This document shows, in pieces, positions 53,099 to 62,042 of a DNA stretch of 64,000 nucleotides. The notes under the pieces were generated by a model. That model was not told where the DNA came from, did no database searches, and saw nothing but the letters and a program-made list of their open reading frames with translations. How positions within the stretch are numbered: position 1 is the stretch's first letter; each line of letters starts with the position of its first letter. The stretch is from Pseudomonas sediminis. GTDB lineage: Bacteria > Pseudomonadota > Gammaproteobacteria > Pseudomonadales > Pseudomonadaceae. The stretch covers positions 478,044 to 542,043 of the forward strand of contig NZ_NIQU01000003.1 in assembly GCF_002741105.1 (NCBI RefSeq), in the 5' to 3' direction. A program made the translations under genes and the position numbers.

Positions 53099-54283
53099 CT
53101 AGTCGAGCCAGCTATAAAATTTCGAATTAAAGTCCCAGGCTGTGAAGTAGTGATCGCCATCCCAATAAGATATCTCTCCTCTATCATTTACTGATCGTTT
53201 AGCACGGAAGACAGTATCGATATTCTTCAGCGCAAGAATCCTAGTATCTAGGATGGGGATTTCATGACCCTCTAATCCATGCACGTCCTGTCCCACAATA
53301 CTCTTAGGTAGGGCCATTAGCAGTGCGGCGTGAGTGGTTTCCTTAAGCACAAGCGCGAAAACATTTCCGATGGTGCCGTACCCGTGGTGCGCGTGTACAA
53401 CTAGCGCGTTGCTGCCTCCCTCCAGCCGTCGCAGCACCGAGACCACATGGTCATCTGATACCAGCGCCGACTTGTCTCGAATAACGCCGCCTTCTGCTTG
53501 GCGGCACCAGTCTGCAACATCCATTGAAGTGTTCAGCTCCAGTATGCCGGAGGATCGATTAGCAAACTTCTGTGCGCTGGGCAGGAAGCGTGAGGTAGTG
53601 ACGAACATCCCTCGGTCAGCACCATCATTCGCAACAACACCTCGAAGGGCCGCTACTGCTTCCAGTCCAATAGGACGCGATGGGGAGTATCGCTTAGCCT
53701 GAACGTAAACGAGCGTGTCCCCTAGTGGCCCGCGTTGAAGCAATCGGACATCGACGCCTCCATCACCTATACCGGGCCCTAGCTCTGCCTCATACCCTAG
53801 GTTCTGGAATATTCGATAGAGGAGTACTTCAAACTCACGATGGTGCAAGTTTTGCAGTCGCTCTGGGCGGGAGTAGAAATATTGATAGAGCTCAGCATAG
53901 AGGTCGCCGAAGTCCTCGATGATTAAGCTGCACACCCATTTCCATTGGAAGTATGCGTCATAGGCAGTTTGCAGCTCCTCTGTTTCGGCAAAAAAGTGAA
54001 AGGAGTGTCCATCACAGTTTTCAAACCAAAAGCCGTATTCCTCTGCAACCGCCTGAAACTGCTCCCGTAGTTTTGGATCGTAGTCTTCATCCAGAAGCCG
54101 GCCGAGATCTCCCCCGCTACGGAGAATGAAAATTACGGAGCAATCTCCAGGCTCCCCGTCTACATGCTCGGCGTACGACACAAAGTCACTGTCATACCAA
54201 AGATCGTGGGAAACTGCCCAGCTCTCGAGAGCTTTCTGAGCTTCCTGAATCTTTTTTTCCAGCTGTTTATCTGTGTATTCCAT
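53099..54283 (-). CDS. Restriction endonuclease-like protein (Mrr_cat, PD-(D/E)XK)
   Basis: This 394-residue nuclease has an acidic, unrecognised N-terminal part (about 1-140) followed by an Mrr_cat-type domain at about 142-290. Active-site residues are visible: E150 in HHREFEVLLYRIFQNLGY, D178 in GDGGVDVRL and Q195-A-K197 in VYVQAKRY. A further C-terminal region of about 100 residues (from about 295) has no known domain. Mrr enzymes cut modified DNA (type IV restriction), but many relatives serve other defence or repair roles. Start at 54283 (MEYTDKQL) chosen over a longer reading. Low GC for this chromosome. Confidence 0.75.
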   Translation of the reverse strand: MEYTDKQLEKKIQEAQKALESWAVSHDLWYDSDFVSYAEHVDGEPGDCSVIFILRSGGDLGRLLDEDYDPKLREQFQAVAEEYGFWFENCDGHSFHFFAETEELQTAYDAYFQWKWVCSLIIEDFGDLYAELYQYFYSRPERLQNLHHREFEVLLYRIFQNLGYEAELGPGIGDGGVDVRLLQRGPLGDTLVYVQAKRYSPSRPIGLEAVAALRGVVANDGADRGMFVTTSRFLPSAQKFANRSSGILELNTSMDVADWCRQAEGGVIRDKSALVSDDHVVSVLRRLEGGSNALVVHAHHGYGTIGNVFALVLKETTHAALLMALPKSIVGQDVHGLEGHEIPILDTRILALKNIDTVFRAKRSVNDRGEISYWDGDHYFTAWDFNSKFYSWLD

Positions 54284-54398
54284 CGAAACGTATCTCGCTT
54301 GCGGGTAGCAATCTCGCCTGCGGGGAAAGTAAAGACTAAATAGCCCTGGTTTCGTAGGTGCCTTCAAAAACCTCAAAATCGGACCTAGGTAAACGCCC

Positions 54399-54418
54399 GC
54401 TCCTGGCCGAAAGCAGCC
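54399..54418 (+). repeat. GCTYYTGGCCGAAAGCAGCC repeat, copy 3
   Basis: GCTCCTGGCCGAAAGCAGCC lies just upstream of the Mrr-like gene and downstream of the diguanylate cyclase stop; 17 of 20 bases match copies 1 and 2. It marks the right boundary of the accessory insert. Confidence 0.55.
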
Positions 54419-54438
54419 GTATAGCCCGCAAATCTGCA

Positions 54439-55596
54439 CTAACCCGCGCGCTCCACCCGGTTCCGCCCTTGCGTCTTTCCCCGGTAAAGGGCGGCATCCG
54501 CCTGCTGCAGAAACTCATCGAACGCCTGCGCGCTGTTGAATTCATGCGAAACGCCAAGGGTCGCCGTGCAGCGAATCGAATCACTCAGGCCTGCGCCAGC
54601 CACTTCGCTATGTTCGATCGCAGCCCGGGTGCGCTCTGCCAACTGCAGGGCGCCGGCGCTATCGGTATCCAGGGCGATGACCACGAATTCCTCGCCGCCC
54701 AAGCGGCAGACCAGGTCGCCCTGGCGTGCAGTGGCCTTGAGGATTTCGGCAACACGCGTCAGGACGAGGTCACCAACATTGTGGCCGTGGGTGTCATTGA
54801 TGCTTTTGAAGTGGTCGATGTCCACGATCAACAGATACGCCGGGCCAGCCGTGCGCGAGCGGAAGTGGGCGTCCAGGGCGTCCATCAGCCCGCGCCGGTT
54901 CAGCAGCTGGGTCAGCGGGTCGTGCGCAGCCAGGTTGCGCAGTTCATCGGTAAGCCGGCGCAACACCAGCCACACGGCGCTGGGCGGCAGCACCGTCGCC
55001 AGAAACGACATGTAGAGATAGAAAACCTTCTGGAAGCCGCTGCCCATATCGAGTGCCGCCAGGCCACCCTTGAGGATCATCGCGAACTTCATGGCGTTAA
55101 GGATGCAGATGCCGCCGATCAGCACGGCGAACACCAGCATCTCGACGCGCAGATCCCGGGCGAAGGTTCGCCGTCCGTAGAGCACCGCCACGGTCATGGC
55201 CAGAAACAGCGAGGCACAGGCCGCAGCCAGCATGGCGTGACGGGCTTCAGTTCCCAGTAGCCATTGCACCAGCAGTTGCAACAGCGTGTAGCCGGCCACC
55301 AGCATGAGCAACGGACGCAGCACCGGCGTCGGCGGCTCGAAAAAGCGCATGGCACCCAGCACATAGACGACCGGAGCGCTGAGCGTCAGCGTGTGGTTGA
55401 TGACACTCACCAGCCCCTCATCCGGTGGGCCGCCGAACAACTGCAGGATGTATGCAAGGCCCAGCAACAGGTTGCCCAGCGCGAAGACCTCCATGCCCAT
55501 TTTCTTGCCATTCAGCCGGGTGCTGATCAGCAGGAACATCACGGAAAAACACAGCAGGTACACGCAGAGCATGCCGAGGATGACGGTAGTGACCAT
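54439..55596 (-). CDS. Membrane diguanylate cyclase (GGDEF)
   Basis: This c-di-GMP synthase has 385 residues. Six or seven hydrophobic segments span roughly residues 1-215, and a cytoplasmic GGDEF domain follows from about 225. The active site reads GGEEF in RLGGEEFVVIA, and the I-site RQGD precedes it by five residues, so product inhibition is expected. The membrane part is not a recognised named sensor. It is single-gene, next to the Mrr insert on one side and the MetQ terminator on the other. Confidence 0.88.
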   Translation of the reverse strand: MVTTVILGMLCVYLLCFSVMFLLISTRLNGKKMGMEVFALGNLLLGLAYILQLFGGPPDEGLVSVINHTLTLSAPVVYVLGAMRFFEPPTPVLRPLLMLVAGYTLLQLLVQWLLGTEARHAMLAAACASLFLAMTVAVLYGRRTFARDLRVEMLVFAVLIGGICILNAMKFAMILKGGLAALDMGSGFQKVFYLYMSFLATVLPPSAVWLVLRRLTDELRNLAAHDPLTQLLNRRGLMDALDAHFRSRTAGPAYLLIVDIDHFKSINDTHGHNVGDLVLTRVAEILKATARQGDLVCRLGGEEFVVIALDTDSAGALQLAERTRAAIEHSEVAGAGLSDSIRCTATLGVSHEFNSAQAFDEFLQQADAALYRGKTQGRNRVERAG

Positions 55597-55788
55597 GGTT
55601 CGCGCAAGTTGAGGGATGGCAACGGGAGCCTAGCACTGGGTGACGCACAGCGGCGCCCTCGCCTCTCTGCGTTACAGAGGCTGTTTGCATGGCATTTCAA
55701 ACCCGCGAATCGTAGGCATATGGCGCTGGGAAGGCAATTTGTCATGCACGCCTATAGAGGCAGCCTCGCGGCGCTAGCCTACCGTGCG

Positions 55789-55824
55789 AAAAAAGAACGC
55801 CGAGTCGGCTAAGCCGGCTCGGCG
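55789..55824 (-). terminator. Rho-independent terminator of the MetQ-like gene
   Basis: On the minus strand CGCCGAGCCGGC/GCCGACTCGGCG pairs over 12 positions with one wobble around a TTA loop, and is followed by TTCTTTTTT. It lies about 85 bases past the metQ-like stop. The rest of 55597-55909 holds no gene. Confidence 0.8.
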
Positions 55825-55909
55825 TAAACGCAAACCCGTTTGCACAGGTTTACTACCGTGTTCAACGGTGGGCAGCTAGGACACAAAAAGAGCCGCCTTA
55901 CAGTTTCGA

Positions 55910-56692
55910 TCAGAAAGCCGGCAGTACCGCGCCTTCATAACGTTTTTCGATGAAGGCTTTCACTTGCGGGCTGGTCAGCGCGGCGGAGAGTTTCTTGATC
56001 GCCTCGCTATCCTGATTGTCCGGGCGAGCTACCAGGTAGTTGACGTAAGGCGAATCGCTGCCTTCGATCACCAGCGCGTCGCGCTTGGGATTGAGCTTGG
56101 CCTCCAGCGCATAGTTGGTGTTGATCAGCGCCAGGTCGACCTGATTCAGTACGCGCGGCACGGTGGCTGCCTCCAGCTCGCGGAACTTGAAGTTGCGCGG
56201 GTTATCGGCGATGTCACGCGGCAGTGCCTGGGCGCTGTTGGGATCCTTGAGGGTCAGCAGGCCAGCCTTCTGCAGCAGGAGCAGCGCACGGCCGCTGGTG
56301 CTGACTTCGTTGGGGATGGCGATGGTGGCGCCGTTCGGCAATTCGTCGAGGGACTTGTACTTGGCCGAATAGGCGCCGAAAGGCTCGACGTGCACGCCCT
56401 GCACGATCACCAGCTCGGTACCGCGCTGCGTATTGAAGGTGTCCAGGTACGGCTTGGTCTGGAAGTAGTTGGCATCCAGGTTCTTCTGGCTCACCTGCAG
56501 GTTGGGTTGAACGTAGTCGGTGAAGAACTTGATATCCAGATCCACGCCTTGCTTGGCCAGCTCGGGCTTGATCAGTTCGAGGATTTCGGCGTGCGGTACC
56601 GGCGTGGCGGCGACGCTAAGCTTTTCGTCAGCGTGGGCCAGGGAGGCAGTCAGGGCAGCGGCCAGAGCGGTCAACAGCAGGGTCTTCTTCAT
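55910..56692 (-). CDS. MetQ/NlpA-family methionine-binding protein
   Basis: This ABC substrate-binding protein has 260 residues: signal peptide MKKTLLLTALAAALTASLAHAD, then EKLSVAATPVPHAEILELIKPELAKQGVDLDIKFFTDYVQPN, the MetQ pattern. No lipobox cysteine is present, so it is soluble in the periplasm rather than a lipoprotein. No MetN or MetI gene is adjacent; it stands alone, divergent from D-cysteine desulfhydrase, and must use a transporter encoded elsewhere. Likely part of a sulfur-starvation response. Confidence 0.85.
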   Translation of the reverse strand: MKKTLLLTALAAALTASLAHADEKLSVAATPVPHAEILELIKPELAKQGVDLDIKFFTDYVQPNLQVSQKNLDANYFQTKPYLDTFNTQRGTELVIVQGVHVEPFGAYSAKYKSLDELPNGATIAIPNEVSTSGRALLLLQKAGLLTLKDPNSAQALPRDIADNPRNFKFRELEAATVPRVLNQVDLALINTNYALEAKLNPKRDALVIEGSDSPYVNYLVARPDNQDSEAIKKLSAALTSPQVKAFIEKRYEGAVLPAF

Positions 56693-56806
56693 AGTTCCTT
56701 GTTCTCGGTCTGAGGCACCGGCTGGATCAGCAGTCCGGCGCGTTTGGCAGGCGCCCGGCGGATATGACGGGCTGGGCGCAACAGTACGAAGAAAGACTTA
56801 TTCCAT

Positions 56807-56827
56807 AAAATAATTATTAATTATTTT
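56807..56827. promoter_or_regulatory. AT-rich inverted repeat between metQ-like and dcyD
   Basis: AAAATAATT-ATT-AATTATTTT is a perfect 9-bp palindrome in a long AT run. TAGAGT at 56882-56887, shared with the fliY-side promoter (57955-57960), could be a -10. Binding by CysB is an inference. Confidence 0.45.
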
Positions 56828-56915
56828 CTTATACTCAAAATAATCTTACGCTTCCGCTTGTGAGCCCAGCCTGCTCCCGCCTAGAGTGAAAAGCCTTCGC
56901 TCCATGGAGGCTCCC

Positions 56916-57908
56916 ATGCTCACCGCCGCCCTCGCCCGCTTCCCCCGCCTGCAGCTGATTCTTCAGGCCACCGCTCTGCAGCATCTGCCACGCCTGTCCC
57001 AATACCTGGGCCGCGATATCTGGATCAAACGCGACGACCTCACCCCGTTGGCGCTCGGCGGCAACAAGGCGCGCAAGCTCGAATATCTCGCCGCCGATGC
57101 GCAGGCCAAGGGTGCCGACATACTGGTGACCGCCGGCGCCATCCAGTCCAACCACGTACGACAAACCGCAGCGGTCGCTGCGCAACTCGGCCTGGGCTGC
57201 CTGGCCCTGCTGGAAAACCCCATCGACAGCCAGAGCGACGACTACCTGGGCAATGGCAATCGCCTGCTACTGGACCTGTTCGGTGCCGAGGTGGAAAACG
57301 TCGCCACTTTGGATAACGCCGATCAGCTATTGGAGGCCGCTTGCCGACGCCTCAGCGCAGCCGGGCGCTGTCCATACCTGGTGCCCATCGGCGGCTCCAA
57401 TGCCCTGGGCGCACTCGGCTACGTGCGTGGCGGTCTGGAGCTGGCCGAGCAGATCGCTGCCAGCGGCCAGGACTTCGCCGCCGTGGTGCTGGCCTCCGGC
57501 AGCGCCGGCACACATGCTGGGCTGGCGCTGGCACTGGAAAGCGCGCGCCCTGGCACACGTGTGATCGGTGTCACCGTTTCGCGCAGCGAGGCCGCACAAA
57601 AGCCCAAGGTCGAGGGTCTACTCCAGCGCACTGCTGAACTGTTGGAGGTTGATGTGCCGCGCGGGCTGAACCTGGAGCTATGGGACGCCTATTTCGCACC
57701 GCGTTACGGCGAAGCCAACGCCGCCGGCCTCGAGGCAATCAGCCTGCTGGCGCGCCTGGAAGCGATCCTGCTCGACCCGGTCTACACTGGCAAAGCCTTC
57801 GCCGGGCTGCTCAATGGCCTGAAGCATGGCGCCTTCCCAGGCAACGGACCGCTGCTGTTCCTGCACACCGGCGGCTCACCAGCCCTCTTCGCTTACAAAC
57901 AAAATTGA
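56916..57908 (+). CDS. dcyD: D-cysteine desulfhydrase
   Basis: This PLP enzyme splits D-cysteine into pyruvate, sulfide and ammonia. It has 330 residues of the ACC-deaminase/DcyD family. The PLP lysine is K51 in LALGGNKARKLEY, followed by TAGAIQSNHVRQTAAVAA (substrate-binding) and the phosphate loop ASGSAGTHAGLALA. The start at 56916 follows GGAGGC. Next to a cystine-type ABC transporter, it matches the dcyD-fliY-yecS-yecC arrangement of enteric bacteria, suggesting use of D-cysteine or cystine as a sulfur source. Confidence 0.9.
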   Translation: MLTAALARFPRLQLILQATALQHLPRLSQYLGRDIWIKRDDLTPLALGGNKARKLEYLAADAQAKGADILVTAGAIQSNHVRQTAAVAAQLGLGCLALLENPIDSQSDDYLGNGNRLLLDLFGAEVENVATLDNADQLLEAACRRLSAAGRCPYLVPIGGSNALGALGYVRGGLELAEQIAASGQDFAAVVLASGSAGTHAGLALALESARPGTRVIGVTVSRSEAAQKPKVEGLLQRTAELLEVDVPRGLNLELWDAYFAPRYGEANAAGLEAISLLARLEAILLDPVYTGKAFAGLLNGLKHGAFPGNGPLLFLHTGGSPALFAYKQN

Positions 57909-57960
57909 ATATATGGATAATTTTTAATTATTTAACGGAATAAATATTTCCACCTAGAGT
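57906..57960 (+). promoter_or_regulatory. AT-rich promoter region of the cystine transporter
   Basis: An almost pure A/T stretch directly after the dcyD stop ends in TAGAGT at 57955-57960, the same hexamer context (CCTAGAGTG) as before dcyD. It suggests parallel activation of both promoters. Confidence 0.45.
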
Positions 57961-57991
57961 GGCGCCACCTTCCCACTGACACGAGGTCACC

Positions 57992-58789
57992 ATGACATTT
58001 TCCACTCTGCGTCGACATTTCCTCTTCGGTAGTCTGGCCCTCGTTCTGGGCGCCAGTTTCAGCGCAGCAAGCTTTGCCGCTGACCTGCTCGATGACATCA
58101 AGTCCCGCGGTGCCATCAAGGTCGGCCTGGAGGGCACCTACCCACCCTTCAACTATCAAGACGCCAACGGCAAGCTGACCGGCTTCGAAGTCGAGTTGGC
58201 CGAAGCGCTGGCCAAGGAACTGGGCGTCAAGGTCGAGTTCCAGCCGACCAAATGGGACGGCATCCTCGCCGCGCTGGAGTCCAAGCGTCTGGACGTGGTG
58301 ATCAACCAGGTGACCATCTCTGACGAGCGCAAGAAGAAATACGATTTCTCCACCCCCTACACTGTCTCCGGCATCCAGGCGCTGACCCGCAAGGCCGATG
58401 GCGACAGCATCAAGAGCGCCCAGGACCTGGCCGGCAAGAAGGTCGGCGTAGGCCTTGGCACCAACTACGAACAGTGGCTGAAAGACAACGTGCCGCAAGC
58501 CGACATCCGCACCTACGATGACGATCCGACCAAATTTCAGGATCTCAACGTCGGTCGCATTGATGCGATTCTGGTAGATCGCCTCGCAGCCTTCGAAATG
58601 GTCGAGAAAACCGGCGGCCGCCTGGCCGTGGCCGGTGACGCCTTCTCGCGTCAGGAGGCCGGCATCGCCCTGCGCAAGGGTGATCCTAAGCTTCTCGCCG
58701 CCATCGACCAGGCGCTGGCCAAGCTGAGTGCCGACGGCACCCTCAAACAACTGTCCGAGAAATGGTTCAAGGCTGACGTCACCCGATGA
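57992..58789 (+). CDS. tcyJ: Cystine-binding protein (TcyJ/FliY)
   Basis: This periplasmic receptor of the cystine importer has 265 residues of SBP family 3. It has a signal peptide (cleavage near ASFAAD), then IKVGLEGTYPPFNYQDANGKLTGFEVELAEALAKELG, the family entry motif. The length and neighbouring permease/ATPase give the FliY call. It overlaps the permease gene by four bases (ATGA). Confidence 0.87.
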   Translation: MTFSTLRRHFLFGSLALVLGASFSAASFAADLLDDIKSRGAIKVGLEGTYPPFNYQDANGKLTGFEVELAEALAKELGVKVEFQPTKWDGILAALESKRLDVVINQVTISDERKKKYDFSTPYTVSGIQALTRKADGDSIKSAQDLAGKKVGVGLGTNYEQWLKDNVPQADIRTYDDDPTKFQDLNVGRIDAILVDRLAAFEMVEKTGGRLAVAGDAFSRQEAGIALRKGDPKLLAAIDQALAKLSADGTLKQLSEKWFKADVTR

Positions 58790-59454
58790 TCGAGTCCGCC
58801 CTGCAGCTGGCTCTGGAGTCGGCGCCCTTTCTGCTCAAGGGCGCCTACTACACGGTCGTACTCAGCCTGGGCGGCATGTTCTTCGGTTTGCTGCTGGGCT
58901 TCGCCCTCGCCGTCGGACGCCTGTACGGGCCAGCGCCACTGCGCTGGCTCACCCGCCTTTACGTCTCCTTCTTCCGTGGCACGCCGCTGCTGGTGCAGCT
59001 GTTCCTGATCTACTACGGCCTGCCGCAACTGGGGATTCAGCTCGATCCGTTGCCGGCCGCGCTGATCGGCTTCTCGCTGAACATGGCCGCCTACACCTCG
59101 GAGATTCTCCGCGCGGCCATCGCCTCCATCGACCGTGGCCAATGGGAAGCAGCCGCCAGCATCGGCATGAGCAAGACGCAGACGCTATATCGGGCGATCT
59201 TGCCGCAGGCCGCGCGCACCGCCCTGCCGCCGTTGGGCAACAGCTTCATTTCCCTGGTCAAGGACACCGCCCTGGCCGCCACCATCCAGGTGCCGGAACT
59301 GTTCCGTCAGGCGCAGTTGATCACCGCGCGCACCTTCGAGATTTTCACCATGTACCTGGCAGCCGCGCTGATCTACTGGGCGCTGGCCAGCATCCTCGCG
59401 CACTTCCAGGCGCGCCTGGAAGCCAGGGTCAACCGGCACGAGCAGGACAACTGA
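58786..59454 (+). CDS. tcyL: Cystine ABC transporter permease (TcyL/YecS)
   Basis: This inner-membrane permease has 222 residues and about five transmembrane segments, with the polar-amino-acid type EAA loop QWEAAASIGMSKTQTLYRAILPQAARTALPPLGN. It overlaps the binding-protein gene by ATGA and the ATPase gene by one base (TGATG), so the three are co-translated. Confidence 0.88.
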   Translation: MIESALQLALESAPFLLKGAYYTVVLSLGGMFFGLLLGFALAVGRLYGPAPLRWLTRLYVSFFRGTPLLVQLFLIYYGLPQLGIQLDPLPAALIGFSLNMAAYTSEILRAAIASIDRGQWEAAASIGMSKTQTLYRAILPQAARTALPPLGNSFISLVKDTALAATIQVPELFRQAQLITARTFEIFTMYLAAALIYWALASILAHFQARLEARVNRHEQDN

Positions 59455-60209
59455 TGATTTCCGTGCGCAATCTGCGAAAAGCCTTCGGCAGCAACGAAGT
59501 ACTCAAGGGCATCGACCTGGATGTGGCCGCTGGCGAAGTGGTCGCCATTATCGGCCCCAGCGGCTCGGGCAAGACCACCCTGCTGCGCTGCCTCAACCTG
59601 CTGGAGCAACCCAGCGCCGGGCAGATCACCGTGGGCGATATCCATATCGATGCGGATAAACCGCTCAAGGGCCAGCAGAAGCTGATCCGCCAACTGCGCC
59701 AGCAGGCCGGCTTCGTATTCCAGAACTTCAACCTGTTCCCCCACCGCACGGCACTGGAAAACGTCATCGAAGGCCCGGTGCAGGTGAAGAAGGAGCCGCG
59801 CGAAGCGGCCCTCGCCCATGCCCGCGCCCTGCTCGCCAAGGTGGGCCTGAGCGGCAAGGAAGACGCCTACCCCAAGCGCCTATCCGGCGGCCAGCAACAG
59901 CGCGTGGCCATCGCCCGTGCCCTGGCCATGCGCCCGCAGGTGATCCTCTTCGACGAACCCACCTCGGCCCTCGACCCCGAGCTGGTGGGCGAAGTGCTGA
60001 CCACCATCCGTGATCTGGCCGAAGAAAAACGCACCATGATCATCGTCACCCACGAGATGGCCTTCGCCCGCGACGTGGCAGATCGGGCGATCTTCATCGA
60101 CCAGGGACACATCGTCGAACAAGGCCCGGCCAAGACCCTGTTTACCGCGCCCCAACATGAACGCACGCGACAGTTTCTCAGCAAGTTTCTGCTGGATCGC
60201 TCGCTTTAG
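59454..60209 (+). CDS. tcyN: Cystine ABC transporter ATP-binding protein (TcyN/YecC)
   Basis: This ATPase of the cystine importer has 251 residues. Walker A GPSGSGKTT, Q-loop VFQNFNLFPHRT, signature LSGGQQQRVAIARALA, Walker B ILFDEPTSALD and the switch histidine in VTHEMAFARDV are all intact, the polar amino acid transporter pattern. The start at 59454 matches the family N-terminus (MISVRNLRKAFG); longer readings in this frame would be translated inside the permease gene. Confidence 0.92.
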   Translation: MISVRNLRKAFGSNEVLKGIDLDVAAGEVVAIIGPSGSGKTTLLRCLNLLEQPSAGQITVGDIHIDADKPLKGQQKLIRQLRQQAGFVFQNFNLFPHRTALENVIEGPVQVKKEPREAALAHARALLAKVGLSGKEDAYPKRLSGGQQQRVAIARALAMRPQVILFDEPTSALDPELVGEVLTTIRDLAEEKRTMIIVTHEMAFARDVADRAIFIDQGHIVEQGPAKTLFTAPQHERTRQFLSKFLLDRSL

Positions 60210-60360
60210 TCAGTCGTAGCGTCGGTGAATATGTCCAGAAGTTGGTGGGGGAACCGGCTGAGGTAAGAGTGGGAGCAAGCGAATTTTTCTTGGGCCGTTT
60301 AAGGCCAGAGGAGGTCATATTGTTAACGATACGGGCGGATGCGATAGGCTCTCTTTGAGC

Positions 60361-60843
60361 TCATATGGCCTGTTTTTTACAGAACCACTGCCGTATACGA
60401 ATAGCAACCGCGATCACGATCCAGGTGTAAAAAGCCGCCATTAGATCGTCGAGCACGATACCCACCCCACCGCCGACAGCTTCAAGAAGATTCAGCGGCG
60501 GTAATTTGAGGGCATCGAACAAGCGAAATAGTGCGAACGCTATCAGGAACATCCAGGGGCGGCGGATTGAAGCAAGCCCTATCATCGAGACCGGAAATAC
60601 CAGGTACTCGTCTGCAACGATCTGTGGAATATCTCCGCCCCCTAACCACAGCGAAGCCCAATGGCAGAGCGGCACAGCCAGTGCCAGCAGTACCACCGCG
60701 ATGAGAGCCTGGCGCCTCGGGGGATGACCCAATAACCACCAGGCCAGAGGCAAACCAAGCAACGATCCGAAGGTTCCGGGCATGAACGGTAGCTGACCAA
60801 GACCGAAGCCTGTTGCTGCCTGCACCACCAAGGTTTCTATCAT
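60361..60843 (-). CDS. pgpA: Phosphatidylglycerophosphatase A
   Basis: This membrane enzyme removes phosphate from phosphatidylglycerophosphate in phospholipid synthesis. It has 160 residues with about four hydrophobic segments. The PgpA pattern is clear: ATGFGLGQLPFMPGTFGSLLGLP, ADEYLVFPVS and the acidic GGVGIVLDDLMAAFY. Homologues are usually near thiL/nusB; here the gene is alone, so it may be a second copy. Confidence 0.88.
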   Translation of the reverse strand: MIETLVVQAATGFGLGQLPFMPGTFGSLLGLPLAWWLLGHPPRRQALIAVVLLALAVPLCHWASLWLGGGDIPQIVADEYLVFPVSMIGLASIRRPWMFLIAFALFRLFDALKLPPLNLLEAVGGGVGIVLDDLMAAFYTWIVIAVAIRIRQWFCKKQAI

Positions 60844-60881
60844 CGAAATCGCAAATCCATCTTATGCATCTGGAACAGGCT

Positions 60882-60917
60882 GCAGGAGGGTTAGCCAGAG
60901 GTCGCTAACCCTCCTGC
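60882..60917. terminator. Perfect hairpin between pgpA and the HCC operon
   Basis: GCAGGAGGGTTAGC and GCTAACCCTCCTGC form a 14-bp stem with an eight-base loop, about 110 bases past the stop of the leftward membrane-protein genes and 39 bases upstream of pgpA. No T-tract follows on either strand, so it may be a terminator or an RNA control element. Confidence 0.5.
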
Positions 60918-61025
60918 GCTGGAAGAACAACAAGCCAGAAGGTGTTGATGCATCAGGCCTCAGCAAGGGTAAGCTCTGTCAGTACACGCCTGATCAGATG
61001 AACACCTGGCTGACAGGGAAGCCGG

Positions 61026-62042
61026 CTAGGAGGCGGTCGCAAGAGGCAATATACGCTCCAGTATGTCCGCGAGCGTTACCACCCCTTTCAGCTGTCCGTC
61101 TTGCATGACCACCGCAAGCTGAACACTCGACTTACGCATGAGCGCTAGGGACTCATAGACCGGCGTTTTCGCGTCCAGAATGAAAACCTGGCGGGCTATT
61201 TCCCGCGCCGGACGCATATCAGGCTCAAGCAGCGTGTCACGCAGATGAACGACCAGAGGCAGTTTGTCGCTGGCGCCGAGAATCAGGATACGCAGATGGC
61301 CTGACTGAGCAGCGATGGCACGTACATCCGCTACGGATGCATCAAATTTGACGTGCACCGGGACAGCGTCACTCTTTACCAGCTCCTCGATCGGTAAGGT
61401 GCCGAGATCAATAAGGCTGGATATCTGCTGCTGAAGGCCAGGCTGAAGCGTTCCGACCTCAGCTGAGTGCTCGACGAGTCTACGAATGGTGGCGATGTCC
61501 TGCCCGCCCACCGCAGCGCTCTCGACAGGCTCGACACCGGAAGCCTTGACTAGACGGTTCGCAATCCGGTTGACCCACCTCATCAGGGGGCGCAACGGCC
61601 AGATGTAAGCGCGTGATATGAGCCCCACCGCAAGTGCCGAACGCTCCGGGTGTGCAATCGCCCAGGATTTCGGTGCCATCTCGCCAACGACCAGGTGCAG
61701 GAAGGTCACCACGAAGAGCGCGAGCGCGAAGGACGCACCACCCGCCGCCCACTCGGGCACGCCCCAGACGATCAGCAGCGGGCCGAACCAGTTGTCGACA
61801 GCAGGCTTGGTCACGGCGCCCAGTGCGAAGGTACAGAACGTGATGCCCAGCTGAGCACCAGCCAGCATCAGGGTCAGGTCGTTCATGCCGCGCAACGCGG
61901 CGCGCGCAGAGCTGCTGGTAGGCGCCAGCTCTTCGAGACGGTGACGGCGCGCACCGAGCAACGCGAACTCAATGATGACGAAGATTGCGCTGAGCACGAT
62001 GAGGGCAATGGTCACCAACGTGACGATCAGAGGATCATTCAT
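61026..62042 (-). CDS. HCC/CNNM-family membrane protein (DUF21-CBS), short form
   Basis: This 338-residue protein of the HlyC/CorC (CNNM) family has a DUF21 membrane domain (about 1-190, four hydrophobic segments, with GEMAPKSWAI) and a CBS pair (about 215-330). The C-terminal CorC_HlyC domain is missing. Family members export or regulate magnesium/cobalt. Its start overlaps the stop of the longer paralogue upstream by four bases, so the two are co-translated and probably form a heteromer. Confidence 0.85.
   Translation of the reverse strand: MNDPLIVTLVTIALIVLSAIFVIIEFALLGARRHRLEELAPTSSSARAALRGMNDLTLMLAGAQLGITFCTFALGAVTKPAVDNWFGPLLIVWGVPEWAAGGASFALALFVVTFLHLVVGEMAPKSWAIAHPERSALAVGLISRAYIWPLRPLMRWVNRIANRLVKASGVEPVESAAVGGQDIATIRRLVEHSAEVGTLQPGLQQQISSLIDLGTLPIEELVKSDAVPVHVKFDASVADVRAIAAQSGHLRILILGASDKLPLVVHLRDTLLEPDMRPAREIARQVFILDAKTPVYESLALMRKSSVQLAVVMQDGQLKGVVTLADILERILPLATAS

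Noticed and set aside
58728..59453. N-terminal extension of the cystine ATPase through the permease gene
   Set aside because: The first 242 codons are an out-of-frame reading of the permease; the family N-terminus starts at 59454.
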